Shown: one piece after another, positions 49,714 through 59,210 of the stretch | How the letters are laid out: each line of letters opens with the position of its first letter | Position numbering within the stretch: position 1 is the stretch's first letter | Assembly: GCF_004307455.1 (NCBI RefSeq) | Contig: NZ_SEWX01000001.1 | Coordinates: 434,001 to 498,000, forward strand | Length of the DNA: 64,000 bases | Source of the DNA: Aquirufa nivalisilvae | GTDB lineage: Bacteria > Bacteroidota > Bacteroidia > Cytophagales > Spirosomataceae | Reading direction: 5' to 3' | The notes under the pieces: generated by a model | What the model saw: only the letters and a program-made list of their open reading frames with translations | Database searches by the model: none | Told to the model about the DNA's origin: nothing | Program-made: the position numbers and the translations under genes

Positions 49714-50415
49714 ATGATGCTAAGAAAAAAAGCCTATTTAATAGGATTATTATTATGTTTGTCGGTGCCCGTGCTAGCGGCAATGTCGGCGGATTCATTG
49801 ATTAGAATACCTCGATATCAAGCTTTATTTGGAAAAAAACCACTTAATAAAAAAGATCAGGAGGAGGTTACACAGATTATCACCAGTGTGGATCAAAGTT
49901 TTCCCAATCGGGCCGAAGGTGTTAAGTTTTTATCAGAAAGAGCTTGGGAATATGTTTCAGAGGGGAAATTAGATACGGCTACTTATCGTTTTAATTTAGT
50001 TCATGCTTTAGATTCTACGAGTGTAGAGGCCTATTGGGGATTAGGTGTCATCGCGTTTCAGCGTTTGGATTTTCCTGGTGCCATAGAATTATTGGGTAAA
50101 GGTTTACAAATCAATCCCAAGTTGAGCATCATGCGAGTAGATTATGCCATTGTAAAACTAAGTTGTTATTTAAAAGGCATGGATTGTGGTAATTTGGAAG
50201 AGGTAGATGCTTTATTAAGTCAAGCATTACAAGAAGATCCGACCAATGCCAATGCCTGGATGAAAAAAAGTCAAGTGGCGTTTTTGCAAGAAAAATACGA
50301 GTTAGCTTGGAGTTATTTTCATGAATGTCGTGCCTTAGATTTGACTCAACTTGATTTAAATTTCTCACAGCAACTCATGGAAAAAATGCCAGATCCCAAG
50401 GGTATTTTTAAATGA
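49714..50415 (+). CDS. Exported TPR-containing hypothetical protein
   Basis: Protein of 233 residues with an N-terminal signal-like segment (LIGLLLCLSVPVLAAMSA). Two or three TPR-like hairpins are visible (GLGVIAFQRLDFPGAIELLG; MKKSQVAFLQEKYELAWSYF). No other domain is recognisable. It lies between the helicase and the GH3 gene with gaps of 9 and 16 bases on the same strand, so the three probably share a transcript. Function unknown; a periplasmic scaffold role is only a guess. Confidence 0.7.
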   Translation: MMLRKKAYLIGLLLCLSVPVLAAMSADSLIRIPRYQALFGKKPLNKKDQEEVTQIITSVDQSFPNRAEGVKFLSERAWEYVSEGKLDTATYRFNLVHALDSTSVEAYWGLGVIAFQRLDFPGAIELLGKGLQINPKLSIMRVDYAIVKLSCYLKGMDCGNLEEVDALLSQALQEDPTNANAWMKKSQVAFLQEKYELAWSYFHECRALDLTQLDLNFSQQLMEKMPDPKGIFK

Positions 50416-50431
50416 TAATAAGAAAAGAGCT

Positions 50432-51934
50432 ATGGGTATTCGTTCTTTTTTCGCTAAGCCATTTGCCCATTGGGTAGTCAACAAGTATCGGATGACTCAA
50501 TCCGAGGCCATTGAAAAGCAACTTTTTTGGTTAAAATCAAATGTAGAGAAAGCTAAATCAACGCTTTTTGGAAAGGCTTTTGGCTTGGATAAAATCCAAA
50601 ATTACATTGATTACAAATCCAAGGTTCCCATTTTTGAGTACGAAGATATTAAGCCTTATATTGAGGAAGCGGTAGCTGGCAAAAAGGATATTTTGTGGCC
50701 TGGTAAACCTGCCTATTTTGCCAAAACGTCGGGAACGACGTCTGGGGCTAAATACATTCCTATAAGTTCAGAATCCATGCCTTTTCATATTTTGGGGGCC
50801 AGGGATGCATTATTGCATTATGTTCATCATAGCGGGAATGCCTCATTTTTGGATCAGAAATTGATATTTTTATCGGGTTCCCCTGAATTAGAATCAAAGA
50901 ATGGAGTGCCAACAGGTCGACTTTCGGGTATTGTGAATCACCATGTTCCCTCCTATTTACGAACCAATCAATTGCCCTCCTATGCTACGAATTGTATGGA
51001 GGATTGGGAAGAAAAATTAGCGTCCATTGTGGAGGAAACAATCGATCAGCGCATGGGTTTGATTTCTGGAATTCCGCCTTGGGTACAAATGTATTTTGAC
51101 CGATTGGAAGCGAAATCAGGCAAAAAAATTGGAGAACTATTTCCTGATTTTCAAGTTTTTGTCACCGGTGGCGTCAATTTTGAACCCTATCGAGAAAAAT
51201 TAATGCAATCCATAGGCAGAAAAGTAGATGTCATTGAAACCTACCCTGCTTCAGAAGGATTCATTGCTTTTCAAGATTCTACAGGTGAGGAAGGATTGCT
51301 TTTATTGGTAGATGCCGGAATTTTTTATGAGTTTGTTCCAACAGATACCTATTTCTCGGCAAGCCCAACCCGTTTATGTTTATCGGAAGTAGAACTTGGT
51401 GTCAACTATGCCTTATTGATGACCACGAATGCAGGCTTGTGGTCATATTCCATCGGAGATACGGTTAAATTCGTCTCATTGGACCCATATCGGATTATTG
51501 TAACTGGAAGAATCAAGCATTTTATTTCGGCATTTGGGGAGCATGTGATTGCAGAAGAAGTGGAATTGGCTGTGAAAGAAGCGATGGAAGGATGTCCTGA
51601 AACGAAGATTGTGGAATTTACGGTGGCTCCTAATATTACTCCTAAGGATGGACTAATGCCGCATCATGAGTGGTTGATGGAATTTGATGTAGCGCCCAAG
51701 AACATGGAATTATTTCAAAAGACACTGGATGCATCCATGCAGCGACAAAACATTTATTACCAAGATTTGATTGTAGGTAATATCCTTCAGCCTTTGAAAA
51801 TTCAATCTTTAGCCAAAGATTCTTTTATTCAATACATGAAGTCCCAAGGGAAATTAGGGGGACAAAATAAGGTTCCACGTTTATCTAATGACCGAATATT
51901 AGCAGAGGGATTGCTGGGATTAACAACGGAGTAA
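50432..51934 (+). CDS. GH3-family acyl-adenylate/amide synthetase
   Basis: Protein of 500 residues of the GH3 family, which in plants joins amino acids to auxin or jasmonate. The ATP-binding loop is AKTSGTTSGAKYIPIS; VFVTGGVNFEPYREKL, ETYPASEGFIAFQ and YSIGDTVKFVSLDPYRIIVT are family blocks, and the C-terminal domain has SAFGEHVIAEEVE. Bacterial members of this kind are common in Bacteroidota, but their acid and amine substrates are unknown to me. The C-terminus includes the lysine-containing stretch SQGKLGGQNKVPRLSNDR. It follows the TPR gene by 16 bases. Confidence 0.88.
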   Translation: MGIRSFFAKPFAHWVVNKYRMTQSEAIEKQLFWLKSNVEKAKSTLFGKAFGLDKIQNYIDYKSKVPIFEYEDIKPYIEEAVAGKKDILWPGKPAYFAKTSGTTSGAKYIPISSESMPFHILGARDALLHYVHHSGNASFLDQKLIFLSGSPELESKNGVPTGRLSGIVNHHVPSYLRTNQLPSYATNCMEDWEEKLASIVEETIDQRMGLISGIPPWVQMYFDRLEAKSGKKIGELFPDFQVFVTGGVNFEPYREKLMQSIGRKVDVIETYPASEGFIAFQDSTGEEGLLLLVDAGIFYEFVPTDTYFSASPTRLCLSEVELGVNYALLMTTNAGLWSYSIGDTVKFVSLDPYRIIVTGRIKHFISAFGEHVIAEEVELAVKEAMEGCPETKIVEFTVAPNITPKDGLMPHHEWLMEFDVAPKNMELFQKTLDASMQRQNIYYQDLIVGNILQPLKIQSLAKDSFIQYMKSQGKLGGQNKVPRLSNDRILAEGLLGLTTE

Positions 51935-51960
51935 TGCTTATTTAGGAGAATTACATACTC

Positions 51961-52470
51961 TTATTCAAACCAACTGGCATATTTGACATAATTCATTGCA
52001 GTGCGCATGAATACTTCTGCGGCCTCTTCACTGACAGGTTTTAAAAATTTGGCGGGATTACCTGCATAAATACTTCCAGATGGAATGCGCATGCCTTGCG
52101 TAACTACGGCTCCTGCTGCAATGATACTCCCTGATTCCACATAGGCTCCATCCATGATGATAGCTCCCATACCCACCAGAACTCGATCTTCTATGGTACA
52201 GCCATGAACAATGGCATTGTGCGCAATAGATACGTAGTTCCCGATAATTGTCTCTGTTTTCTGATAGGTGCAATGAATAACCGCCCCGTCTTGGACATTG
52301 CTATAATCTCCGATTTGAATGCGATTAACATCTCCTCGGATAACGGCATTGAACCAAACGGTGCCGTGTTTTCCTATGGAAACATTTCCAACAACGGTAG
52401 CGTTGGGAGCTAACCACACATTTTCACCGAATTGAGGTAAATGACCCTCTACTGCTAGTATTGTTGCCAT
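51961..52470 (-). CDS. Gamma-class carbonic anhydrase-like protein
   Basis: Left-handed beta-helix protein of 169 residues. The three zinc-ligand histidines of the gamma class line up as His66 (AVIHC), His84 (SIAHN) and His89 (IVHG), and the hexapeptide repeats GNVSIGKHGTVWF and RGDVNRIQIGDYSNVQDG precede them. YrdA/CaiE-like members keep the zinc site but many lack measurable CO2 hydration. It follows the KdsC-type gene by six bases on the minus strand, so the two are co-transcribed. A role in bicarbonate supply, together with SbtA elsewhere in the window, is only a possibility. Confidence 0.85.
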   Translation of the reverse strand: MATILAVEGHLPQFGENVWLAPNATVVGNVSIGKHGTVWFNAVIRGDVNRIQIGDYSNVQDGAVIHCTYQKTETIIGNYVSIAHNAIVHGCTIEDRVLVGMGAIIMDGAYVESGSIIAAGAVVTQGMRIPSGSIYAGNPAKFLKPVSEEAAEVFMRTAMNYVKYASWFE

Positions 52471-52476
52471 AGGATA

Positions 52477-52989
52477 TTAATTAGGCCATTTTCCTTGTAG
52501 TTTCATCACTTTTTCTATGACATCTCTAACAGCTCCTTGACCACCTTTAAATGGGGAAACGTATTTAACTACTTGGTGAATTTCAGGGATTGCGTCGAAA
52601 GGACAGGTGCTTAGAATTTGGGGCCTAGATAGTATTTCTAAATCAGGGACATCATCTCCCATGTACAAAACTTCATCTTCATTTAGGCCAACTTCTTGTA
52701 GCCATTTTTCAAATGTTGCCGTTTTATTGGTACCGCCTAAACTGCTGTAAATGTGTTGAAACTTAAGGTTTTCTAAACGTTTTTGAACACCAGGGTGGCT
52801 TCCTCCCGTGATGACGCACATTTGGTATGCTGCTTGTCTAGCTTTTTCAATGGCATATCCGTCTCGGATATAAAAACTTCGGAAATGCTCGCCTGTTTCT
52901 AGTACATGTACTTGACCATCTGTCATAACTCCATCGACATCAAAAACAAAGGCTTTTATACGATTAAACAGAGAAAGGACGTTTTGCAT
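52477..52989 (-). CDS. KdsC-type HAD phosphatase
   Basis: HAD hydrolase of 170 residues without a cap domain, as in 3-deoxy-D-manno-octulosonate-8-phosphate phosphatase KdsC. The nucleophile motif is FDVDGVMTDG (Asp17, Asp19), the second motif is VITGGSHPGVQKRLE, and the acidic pair lies in YMGDDVPDLEIL. Typical KdsC ending: GQGAVRDVIEKVM. It would remove the phosphate in the Kdo pathway for lipid A core. No other kds gene is adjacent, so a related sugar phosphate is possible. It diverges from the giant exported protein across a 73-base spacer. Confidence 0.85.
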   Translation of the reverse strand: MQNVLSLFNRIKAFVFDVDGVMTDGQVHVLETGEHFRSFYIRDGYAIEKARQAAYQMCVITGGSHPGVQKRLENLKFQHIYSSLGGTNKTATFEKWLQEVGLNEDEVLYMGDDVPDLEILSRPQILSTCPFDAIPEIHQVVKYVSPFKGGQGAVRDVIEKVMKLQGKWPN

Positions 52990-53062
52990 AATGGGCTTAT
53001 TTACCGCAAATATCTTAAAATTTTGCTTATTTTTACTTGCTTATCCCTAGGTTTAGCTGAAT

Positions 53063-56000
53063 ATGTTTCGAACCCTAATTTTCTTTGTTTTTGTTTGGTT
53101 GGGGATGAGTTTGTCAACTCAAGCACAAAAATTTTCCAATTCGAAAGGAGACTTTTCTACAGAGGTTAAAAATTGGATGCTTCTTAGTAGGAATAAAGAG
53201 GCTCCTGCTGTGGTGGATTTATGGATGTCCAAATGGCCTTATGCTAATTTGAATGCTGCAGAACAGGATCAGTTTGAAAAACTGGTCAAGACAATGCCTT
53301 CCATGGGCTTTAAATCCCCTCAATTAGCTTATTTATTCATTCGATGTACGGTTCAATTTAGTGATGATGCGGAAGCATTAAAAAGCCTCATTCAAGTTTG
53401 GGAGAAATTAGTAGAAAAGAAGGACTTTCGGACGGCTTTAACCTTGGCAGAAACGGTGGAGAACTGGCAGTTTAATCAGCAGATTCCTGGCTTGGCATCT
53501 ATGTCGATAAAAGTAAAAGGGAGATTATTGGTTACTTGGCCGAGCGACGTATTGGTCGCGGATTCTCTGGGACAGAAATCGGTTGATAATGATGGCTGGG
53601 ATACGCCAGGTTCATCCGACATCATCGCTCCTAATGCTTCCGATAAAAATTGGCTTGTTGAGACAAAAACGGGAGGACCAGTGTTGCTTTGGAAATTTCC
53701 AGAACTCAGTTATAAAACGGGACGAGATAGTATCAATTTTTCACCAAAGACCTTTCAATGGTCGGTTTTAAATAAGATTGGAAAAGGATCGGATGCGGAG
53801 ATTCCAGGGGAAATACTAGGGTATTTAGATGCTAAATGGAAGATAAAGTCATTTGAAATTTTGCCTAAAAAAGGACAATTAGTGGCTTTAGATGGAGACT
53901 GGGTTCAATTTGAGAAAAGCTTAGCAGGAAAAGGAAAACTGAGCCTTAAAAGGAAAACGAACGCGGCTATATTTCCTTTTGAGTTTCGCTCCATCGATGT
54001 CATGGCATCCCCTATTCAAGAGAAGTCGTGGAGAGCCAATGGGCGATTATGGATTTTGGGAGATAAGCGAGGCTTGATTTCTTCTACAAGCCAAATGGCC
54101 TACTTTCAAGTGCTTTCTGATAAACAGTTGGTTGGTCAAATAAAAACGAAATTGATGTGGTTAAGTGCCGAGGGAAATGTTACCATTCCTGAAGGGCAAT
54201 TTGCAGCATATATGGGAACGAAAGATACCTTGCAACATCCTAGTATTCGAGCCAACTGGTACCCTCTCCAAGAGTTATTGCATATCCGAAAAATAGATGG
54301 AGGTCCTATGGAACGACTATTATTTGAAGATACTTATCATCAGGTTCGGATTTCAGCGGATTTAGCAATTTTAAACCCACAAGCAAAAAAAGTAGATTTT
54401 TTCCGTTTATCTGGGAAAAATCAAGTTCCTGCATGGGTTGAATCTTTTGACTATTTCGAAGAAAGTAGAGTGACCGCACTGCAGGGAATATTGAATTATA
54501 ATCCCCTGCGGATTTTGTATAATCAAATTATTGAAACGAAAAGTCCGCAAGTTTATCTCAGTGAAATAGCGCTCAAATATAAACGAGATTATGCCTCATT
54601 GAAGTCAGGATTTATGATGTACCGAGATGCTGGATACATCCAGTATCGGGAGGATACGGATCAAGTTTCTTTTACCAAAATGGGTCGGCACTATGCTTTG
54701 GTACAATTTGAAAAAAAGGATTTTGATCGTTTTTATGTGGCTTCCTTTGCAGATATGATTGAAAAAGATTCTGCGAATATCAGTTTGGATCTTGGTCGTC
54801 AAAGGTTAATTGTTCGAGGGATTGACGAAATCCGAGTATCAGATTCACTGAAAGCTAATTTTGTGCCTCAGAATAGACAAGTAGTTTTCACGAAAGGTAG
54901 AGATTTTGATTTTCATGGAGAAATTAAGATTGGTAATTATCGATTTAGAGGTCCCAATTTTCAATTTAATTTTGCCGAATTTACAGTCAATTTCCCTAAA
55001 ATAGATTCCATCACTTTTTTACCAAGATTGAAAGATGGATCCTTAGGAACAAGGGAGCTTGGTGGGCATTTTAAGTATGAATCAGGGATGTTGCAATTAA
55101 GTCCACCAAATAATAAATCAGGTCGATTAGGCGTGGCAGCGTATCCTAAATTAATCATTCCAAAAGGTGTAACTACCTATTTTGATGAACCCTGGCGAGC
55201 CCAAGGTTTATATGACAAAAAATACTATTTCAAGGTTCCAAGAATTGAATTGGATAGTTTATTATTGAAAGACATCACGTTTGATGGAAGTTTCTATTCC
55301 GATGGATTATTACCTGTACTAAAAACCAAATTGGAATTAATGCCAGATCAATCATTTGGATTTAAGTATATGGTCAAAAATCCAATGGATATTTATAAAA
55401 ATCAAGCAAAATTCGCGTTGAATGAGGCTTTATTGATGGATCGAGAAGGTTTACATGCCTCGGGAAATTTTTCGATTTGGGGCTTAAGCTCTAATACGAA
55501 AACTACCACTTTTTATCCAGATTCATTAGTAGCGAAAGGGATAGATGGAAAGTTGATAAGCATGTATCAGGGGAAAAATACCTTTCCTTCGGCAAGCTTT
55601 GGAGTACACCATTTGCATTGGTTTCCAGCAGTGGATAGCTTGTGGATTTATCCTCAGAAAAACAGAATTAGCTTATTTAATAACCAAATTCAATTGGCGG
55701 GAAATTTAGGGTTTCATCAAAAAAAGGTTTTTGGTCAAGGTCAAGTTTTCTATGGAGATGGAGTATTCAGCTCACGAAATTTTGTGTTTAGTTCTAATGC
55801 TTGGCAAAGTGATTTAAGCGATGTGAAGATTGGTCGTCAGATGAATTTATTTAAGCCGTCTGTATATGCGCAATCCATTTCAGTAGAAGCTGTGATGGGG
55901 ACTCAAAAAGTAAGCATGCGAGCTAAAAAATCGAAGGATTTATCAGATGAAAATAGTACCCTGCTATTTCCTTTCATTGGGTACCAAAGTACCATTTCTG

Positions 56001-57724
56001 AGGCAACTTGGGATTTGGCGACTCAGCGATTTAAGCTTTCTGGAAAGTCTGGATTTGAGTTAACTCAGTGGTCAGCCGATTCTACGATGTTTAGTCAAGA
56101 TTCTACTACTTTACAAAAGAAAATAGCGCATTCCGACAAGGGTCTTATTCGAGCGAGTACCGCGGATTATGATTTAAAAGCCCAGCTATTACAATTGGGA
56201 GGAGTTAAACAGGTGGGTATTGGACCGGCTATCGTTTATCCTGCAAAAGGATTATTGGCCATTCAGAAAGACGGACAGTTTAAGCCATTTACAGGTGCTA
56301 GAGCCATATTAGATCCAGATAATAAGCGACATATATTGAGCGATTTACTGGTTAGTGAAGCGAATGCCGACGGATGGAAAGGGGAAGCTACGTATTTATT
56401 GCCTCGTGCTTCGGGAGATAGTACCAAGATAAAAATGCGGAATTTCGCTTTTATGGAGGAAGCAGCCACAGCCAAAAAAGCAGCGGAAAAATACATTCAA
56501 GCTGAGGCGGTATTAAGTGAGAAAGTTCCATTAGCATTGTCGGCACATCAACAATTTAAGGGAGAAATTTTCTTCAAGTCGAATCAGGAGTTTTTGAATT
56601 TCAAAGGGTTTATCAGACCTGTTATAGGACTTTCTAATTTTAAAGCGGCCTGGATTCCCTTTGAAAACCAAGGAGGAGAATCTCCCAATTTGAAGTTGAG
56701 TCCAAGCTTACGTGATGAAGCAGGAAGGCCAGTGACTGCTGGGATATTTATCAATGCGGATAATAAACTATATCCTACTTTTTTAGGTCCTCAGTCAGAT
56801 GATTTAGATCCAGTTTTATATTCAGCGGAAGGAGAAGTTTTCGAAGAAAAAGAATATTATCAAGTGAAGGGTAAGCAAAGTGATATGAAGCTGTATGTCA
56901 AAGAAAGGCGACTGGAGGCAGAGGGGGCCGTTCAATTGTTTACGGGGAATAAGCTTCTCACTTCTTTTGGTAAAATTTCTATGTCGACGGATACATTAAT
57001 TCCTCGTTTAGAAACCTGGACTAGTTTGCAATTTCCTTTTGCACCAACGATTTTAAAGATCATGGGGGATCGCATTGTGAAGTATAATTTGGAAGAAGGT
57101 TTAAGTACAGCTTCGGCAGATGAGCCAGAAATGCGGGATGATTATTTGAAAAGAGCCGAACAGGTATTAGGTAAAGCGATACCCGAATCTATTAAATCTA
57201 AGATGGATCAAAACCATTTAGCCTTGGATAAGGTTTCTTTGGAGTTCAGCAAGTCAATTAATTTCTCAGCAGTGAAATGGGCTTGGTCGCCGAATTTGAG
57301 TGCATTTTATTCATTGGGAGGAATTCCGTTGGTTAATGTTGGACCTGTGGATGTGAATAGTACGCTGAAAGGTTATATGGAAGTAATCAAGAAACCAAGC
57401 AAGGAGGAGTTTTATGGGTATTGGGAATTAACCGAAGATCTTTGGTATTATTTTGCGTATTTTAACGGAGAATTAGGGGTTTATTCTTCCGATAATCAAT
57501 TTTTAGCGGCAGTGAGAGAAGCTGTTAAAAATGAAAAGAAAGATAAAAAAGAGGGAGAAGTTCGCGTGGTAGAAGCAGCTAGCGATGAAAAAGCGGCATT
57601 TGTTAAAAAGTTTTTAACCTTGTACAGGCAAGAGCCGCCAGTAAAAAAACAAGCGCCTAAAGCTAAAGCAGCGCCCAAGGCTGCACCTACAACAAAACCG
57701 AAAACAAAGTCAGGAGGATTTTAA
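53063..57724 (+). CDS. Large exported protein of unknown function (1553 residues)
   Basis: A signal peptide (LIFFVFVWLGMSLSTQAQ) is followed by about 1500 residues without further membrane helices. I recognise no named domain. The N-terminal ~130 residues are helical; from about residue 160 on the sequence is beta-rich, with many short runs of alternating hydrophobic residues and recurrent Gly/Ser/Asp turns (for example FDFHGEIKIGNYRFRGPNFQ). The last 27 residues are a Lys/Ala/Pro tail (APKAKAAPKAAPTTKPKTKS). It is followed by plsC after one base and then recO, so it is probably co-transcribed with them. It may be a periplasmic or envelope structural protein. Not identified. Confidence 0.75.
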   Translation: MFRTLIFFVFVWLGMSLSTQAQKFSNSKGDFSTEVKNWMLLSRNKEAPAVVDLWMSKWPYANLNAAEQDQFEKLVKTMPSMGFKSPQLAYLFIRCTVQFSDDAEALKSLIQVWEKLVEKKDFRTALTLAETVENWQFNQQIPGLASMSIKVKGRLLVTWPSDVLVADSLGQKSVDNDGWDTPGSSDIIAPNASDKNWLVETKTGGPVLLWKFPELSYKTGRDSINFSPKTFQWSVLNKIGKGSDAEIPGEILGYLDAKWKIKSFEILPKKGQLVALDGDWVQFEKSLAGKGKLSLKRKTNAAIFPFEFRSIDVMASPIQEKSWRANGRLWILGDKRGLISSTSQMAYFQVLSDKQLVGQIKTKLMWLSAEGNVTIPEGQFAAYMGTKDTLQHPSIRANWYPLQELLHIRKIDGGPMERLLFEDTYHQVRISADLAILNPQAKKVDFFRLSGKNQVPAWVESFDYFEESRVTALQGILNYNPLRILYNQIIETKSPQVYLSEIALKYKRDYASLKSGFMMYRDAGYIQYREDTDQVSFTKMGRHYALVQFEKKDFDRFYVASFADMIEKDSANISLDLGRQRLIVRGIDEIRVSDSLKANFVPQNRQVVFTKGRDFDFHGEIKIGNYRFRGPNFQFNFAEFTVNFPKIDSITFLPRLKDGSLGTRELGGHFKYESGMLQLSPPNNKSGRLGVAAYPKLIIPKGVTTYFDEPWRAQGLYDKKYYFKVPRIELDSLLLKDITFDGSFYSDGLLPVLKTKLELMPDQSFGFKYMVKNPMDIYKNQAKFALNEALLMDREGLHASGNFSIWGLSSNTKTTTFYPDSLVAKGIDGKLISMYQGKNTFPSASFGVHHLHWFPAVDSLWIYPQKNRISLFNNQIQLAGNLGFHQKKVFGQGQVFYGDGVFSSRNFVFSSNAWQSDLSDVKIGRQMNLFKPSVYAQSISVEAVMGTQKVSMRAKKSKDLSDENSTLLFPFIGYQSTISEATWDLATQRFKLSGKSGFELTQWSADSTMFSQDSTTLQKKIAHSDKGLIRASTADYDLKAQLLQLGGVKQVGIGPAIVYPAKGLLAIQKDGQFKPFTGARAILDPDNKRHILSDLLVSEANADGWKGEATYLLPRASGDSTKIKMRNFAFMEEAATAKKAAEKYIQAEAVLSEKVPLALSAHQQFKGEIFFKSNQEFLNFKGFIRPVIGLSNFKAAWIPFENQGGESPNLKLSPSLRDEAGRPVTAGIFINADNKLYPTFLGPQSDDLDPVLYSAEGEVFEEKEYYQVKGKQSDMKLYVKERRLEAEGAVQLFTGNKLLTSFGKISMSTDTLIPRLETWTSLQFPFAPTILKIMGDRIVKYNLEEGLSTASADEPEMRDDYLKRAEQVLGKAIPESIKSKMDQNHLALDKVSLEFSKSINFSAVKWAWSPNLSAFYSLGGIPLVNVGPVDVNSTLKGYMEVIKKPSKEEFYGYWELTEDLWYYFAYFNGELGVYSSDNQFLAAVREAVKNEKKDKKEGEVRVVEAASDEKAAFVKKFLTLYRQEPPVKKQAPKAKAAPKAAPTTKPKTKSGGF

Positions 57725-57725
57725 T

Positions 57726-58517
57726 ATGGCATCAAAATTAACGCGCTTATTTCAATTTATGGATACGCTGGGTCTTGGAGAAAGAGATCCATTTGGTAAT
57801 CCTATTGTGTTTAAGCGTATTATTATGGTTGTTTTAGGCTTTTTGACTTACAGTCGATTGGTGATGTATAATAAAACTAAAATCAAAGGGACGGAGCATT
57901 TAGATGAATTGCCTGAACGAGGGGTTTTGTTTTTATCGAATCACCAGACCTATTTTATGGATGTGATTTGTTTATATCATATCTTTTTCTCGGTCAAATG
58001 GGGCTTTAGAAATTCGGTTAATTATCCTATTTATTTGTTGGCACCTCGATCCAATTTGTTTTATGTTGCAGCCGCAGAAACAATGAAGGATGATGGTATT
58101 TTGCCTAAGGTTTTTGCCCAAGCAGGAGCTATTTTGGTGAACAGATCTTGGCGAGCCAAAGGAGAGAATGTCAAGCGAGAAGTGGATTTAGAGGCGGTTG
58201 AAAAAATCAAGAAAGGCTTGGGTTTTGGATGGGTGATTAGCTTCCCGCAAGGAACCACTAGAGCTTTTGCTCCTTTACGTAAGGGAACAGCCCACTTAAT
58301 TAAAAGTACGAACCCTATTGTGGTTCCTGTTCGAATCAATGGATTTAGAAGAGCATTTGATAAAAAAGGATTGTTATTAAAAATGCGAAATACCCAATTG
58401 GAAGTCGAGTTTCGTCAACCGATACAATTTCAAGAACATGATTCGGTGGAGGCTATTTTAGACAAAATAGCTTTCGAAGTGGGCTTAACAGTAGAAGAAG
58501 AAAATAAGATTGATTAG
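57726..58517 (+). CDS. 1-acyl-glycerol-3-phosphate acyltransferase (PlsC-like)
   Basis: Membrane-associated acyltransferase of 263 residues. The catalytic HX4D motif appears in LSNHQTYFMDVICLYH and the substrate motif in SFPQGTTRAFAPLRKGTAHL, with VPVRINGF as motif IV. A hydrophobic N-terminal stretch (MVVLGFLTYSRLV) would anchor it. It acylates lysophosphatidic acid or a similar lipid at the inner membrane in phospholipid synthesis. It begins one base after the giant-protein stop and is followed by recO after three bases. Confidence 0.88.
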   Translation: MASKLTRLFQFMDTLGLGERDPFGNPIVFKRIIMVVLGFLTYSRLVMYNKTKIKGTEHLDELPERGVLFLSNHQTYFMDVICLYHIFFSVKWGFRNSVNYPIYLLAPRSNLFYVAAAETMKDDGILPKVFAQAGAILVNRSWRAKGENVKREVDLEAVEKIKKGLGFGWVISFPQGTTRAFAPLRKGTAHLIKSTNPIVVPVRINGFRRAFDKKGLLLKMRNTQLEVEFRQPIQFQEHDSVEAILDKIAFEVGLTVEEENKID

Positions 58518-58520
58518 TCG

Positions 58521-59210
58521 ATGCAGCGGAAAACGAGGGGTTTGGTCATTAATAACATGCGGTATCGTGAGACTTCCCTCTTGATCACCATCTACACGGC
58601 AGAGTTCGGAATAGCTTCCTACATAGAAAATGGGGTTCGTTCAGCCAAAGCCAAACATAAAATGGCTCTTTTTCAGCCATTGACCTTGTTGGATTTGGAA
58701 GTTTATCATAAACCTGGCAAAGGCTTACATCGGATTTCTGAGGCCAAATGTTATTATCCTTATCAGCAAATACCTTTTGATATCATTAAGTCCAGTATCG
58801 CGCTTTTCTTAAGTGAGGTTTTAGGAAAAGTTTTGAAAGAAGAAGAAGAGAATAGCCCTTTATTTGATTTTTTGGAGGAATCATTCCAATTTTTGGATAA
58901 GGCGGAAGCCCATGTCGAGAATTTTCATATTCAATTTTTGTGGGAATTGAGTGCCTATTTGGGTTTTGGATCCAGTAGTTCCGCCGAGTTTTTTAGTCAA
59001 ATGAGTCCGTGGATTGGAGCGGAAAAAATAGGAAGCTTATCTCCTATTTTAGGGGAATTAATTGGGGCGGGTTATGGGAAAACGGTTTCAATGACTAAAT
59101 TACAGCGCAAGGAATTGGTGGCAATCATGTTGCAATATTATCAAATTCATATGGAGTCCATTGGAGAGATTCGTTCGTGGCAGGTTTTACAAGAAGTGAT
59201 GGCATCATGA
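58521..59210 (+). CDS. recO: DNA repair protein RecO
   Basis: Protein of 229 residues, the normal RecO length. The N-terminal OB-fold has GLVINNMRYRETSLLITIYT and SYIENGVRSAKAKHKMALFQ, followed by the helical C-terminal domain (LYFLSE-type core: IALFLSEVLGKVLKEEEENS). The four-cysteine zinc finger of many RecO proteins is not present, as is common in Bacteroidota. RecO with RecR and RecF loads RecA on SSB-coated single-stranded DNA. It follows plsC by three bases and overlaps the start of the M61 gene (ATGA), so these form a run. Confidence 0.93.
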   Translation: MQRKTRGLVINNMRYRETSLLITIYTAEFGIASYIENGVRSAKAKHKMALFQPLTLLDLEVYHKPGKGLHRISEAKCYYPYQQIPFDIIKSSIALFLSEVLGKVLKEEEENSPLFDFLEESFQFLDKAEAHVENFHIQFLWELSAYLGFGSSSSAEFFSQMSPWIGAEKIGSLSPILGELIGAGYGKTVSMTKLQRKELVAIMLQYYQIHMESIGEIRSWQVLQEVMAS

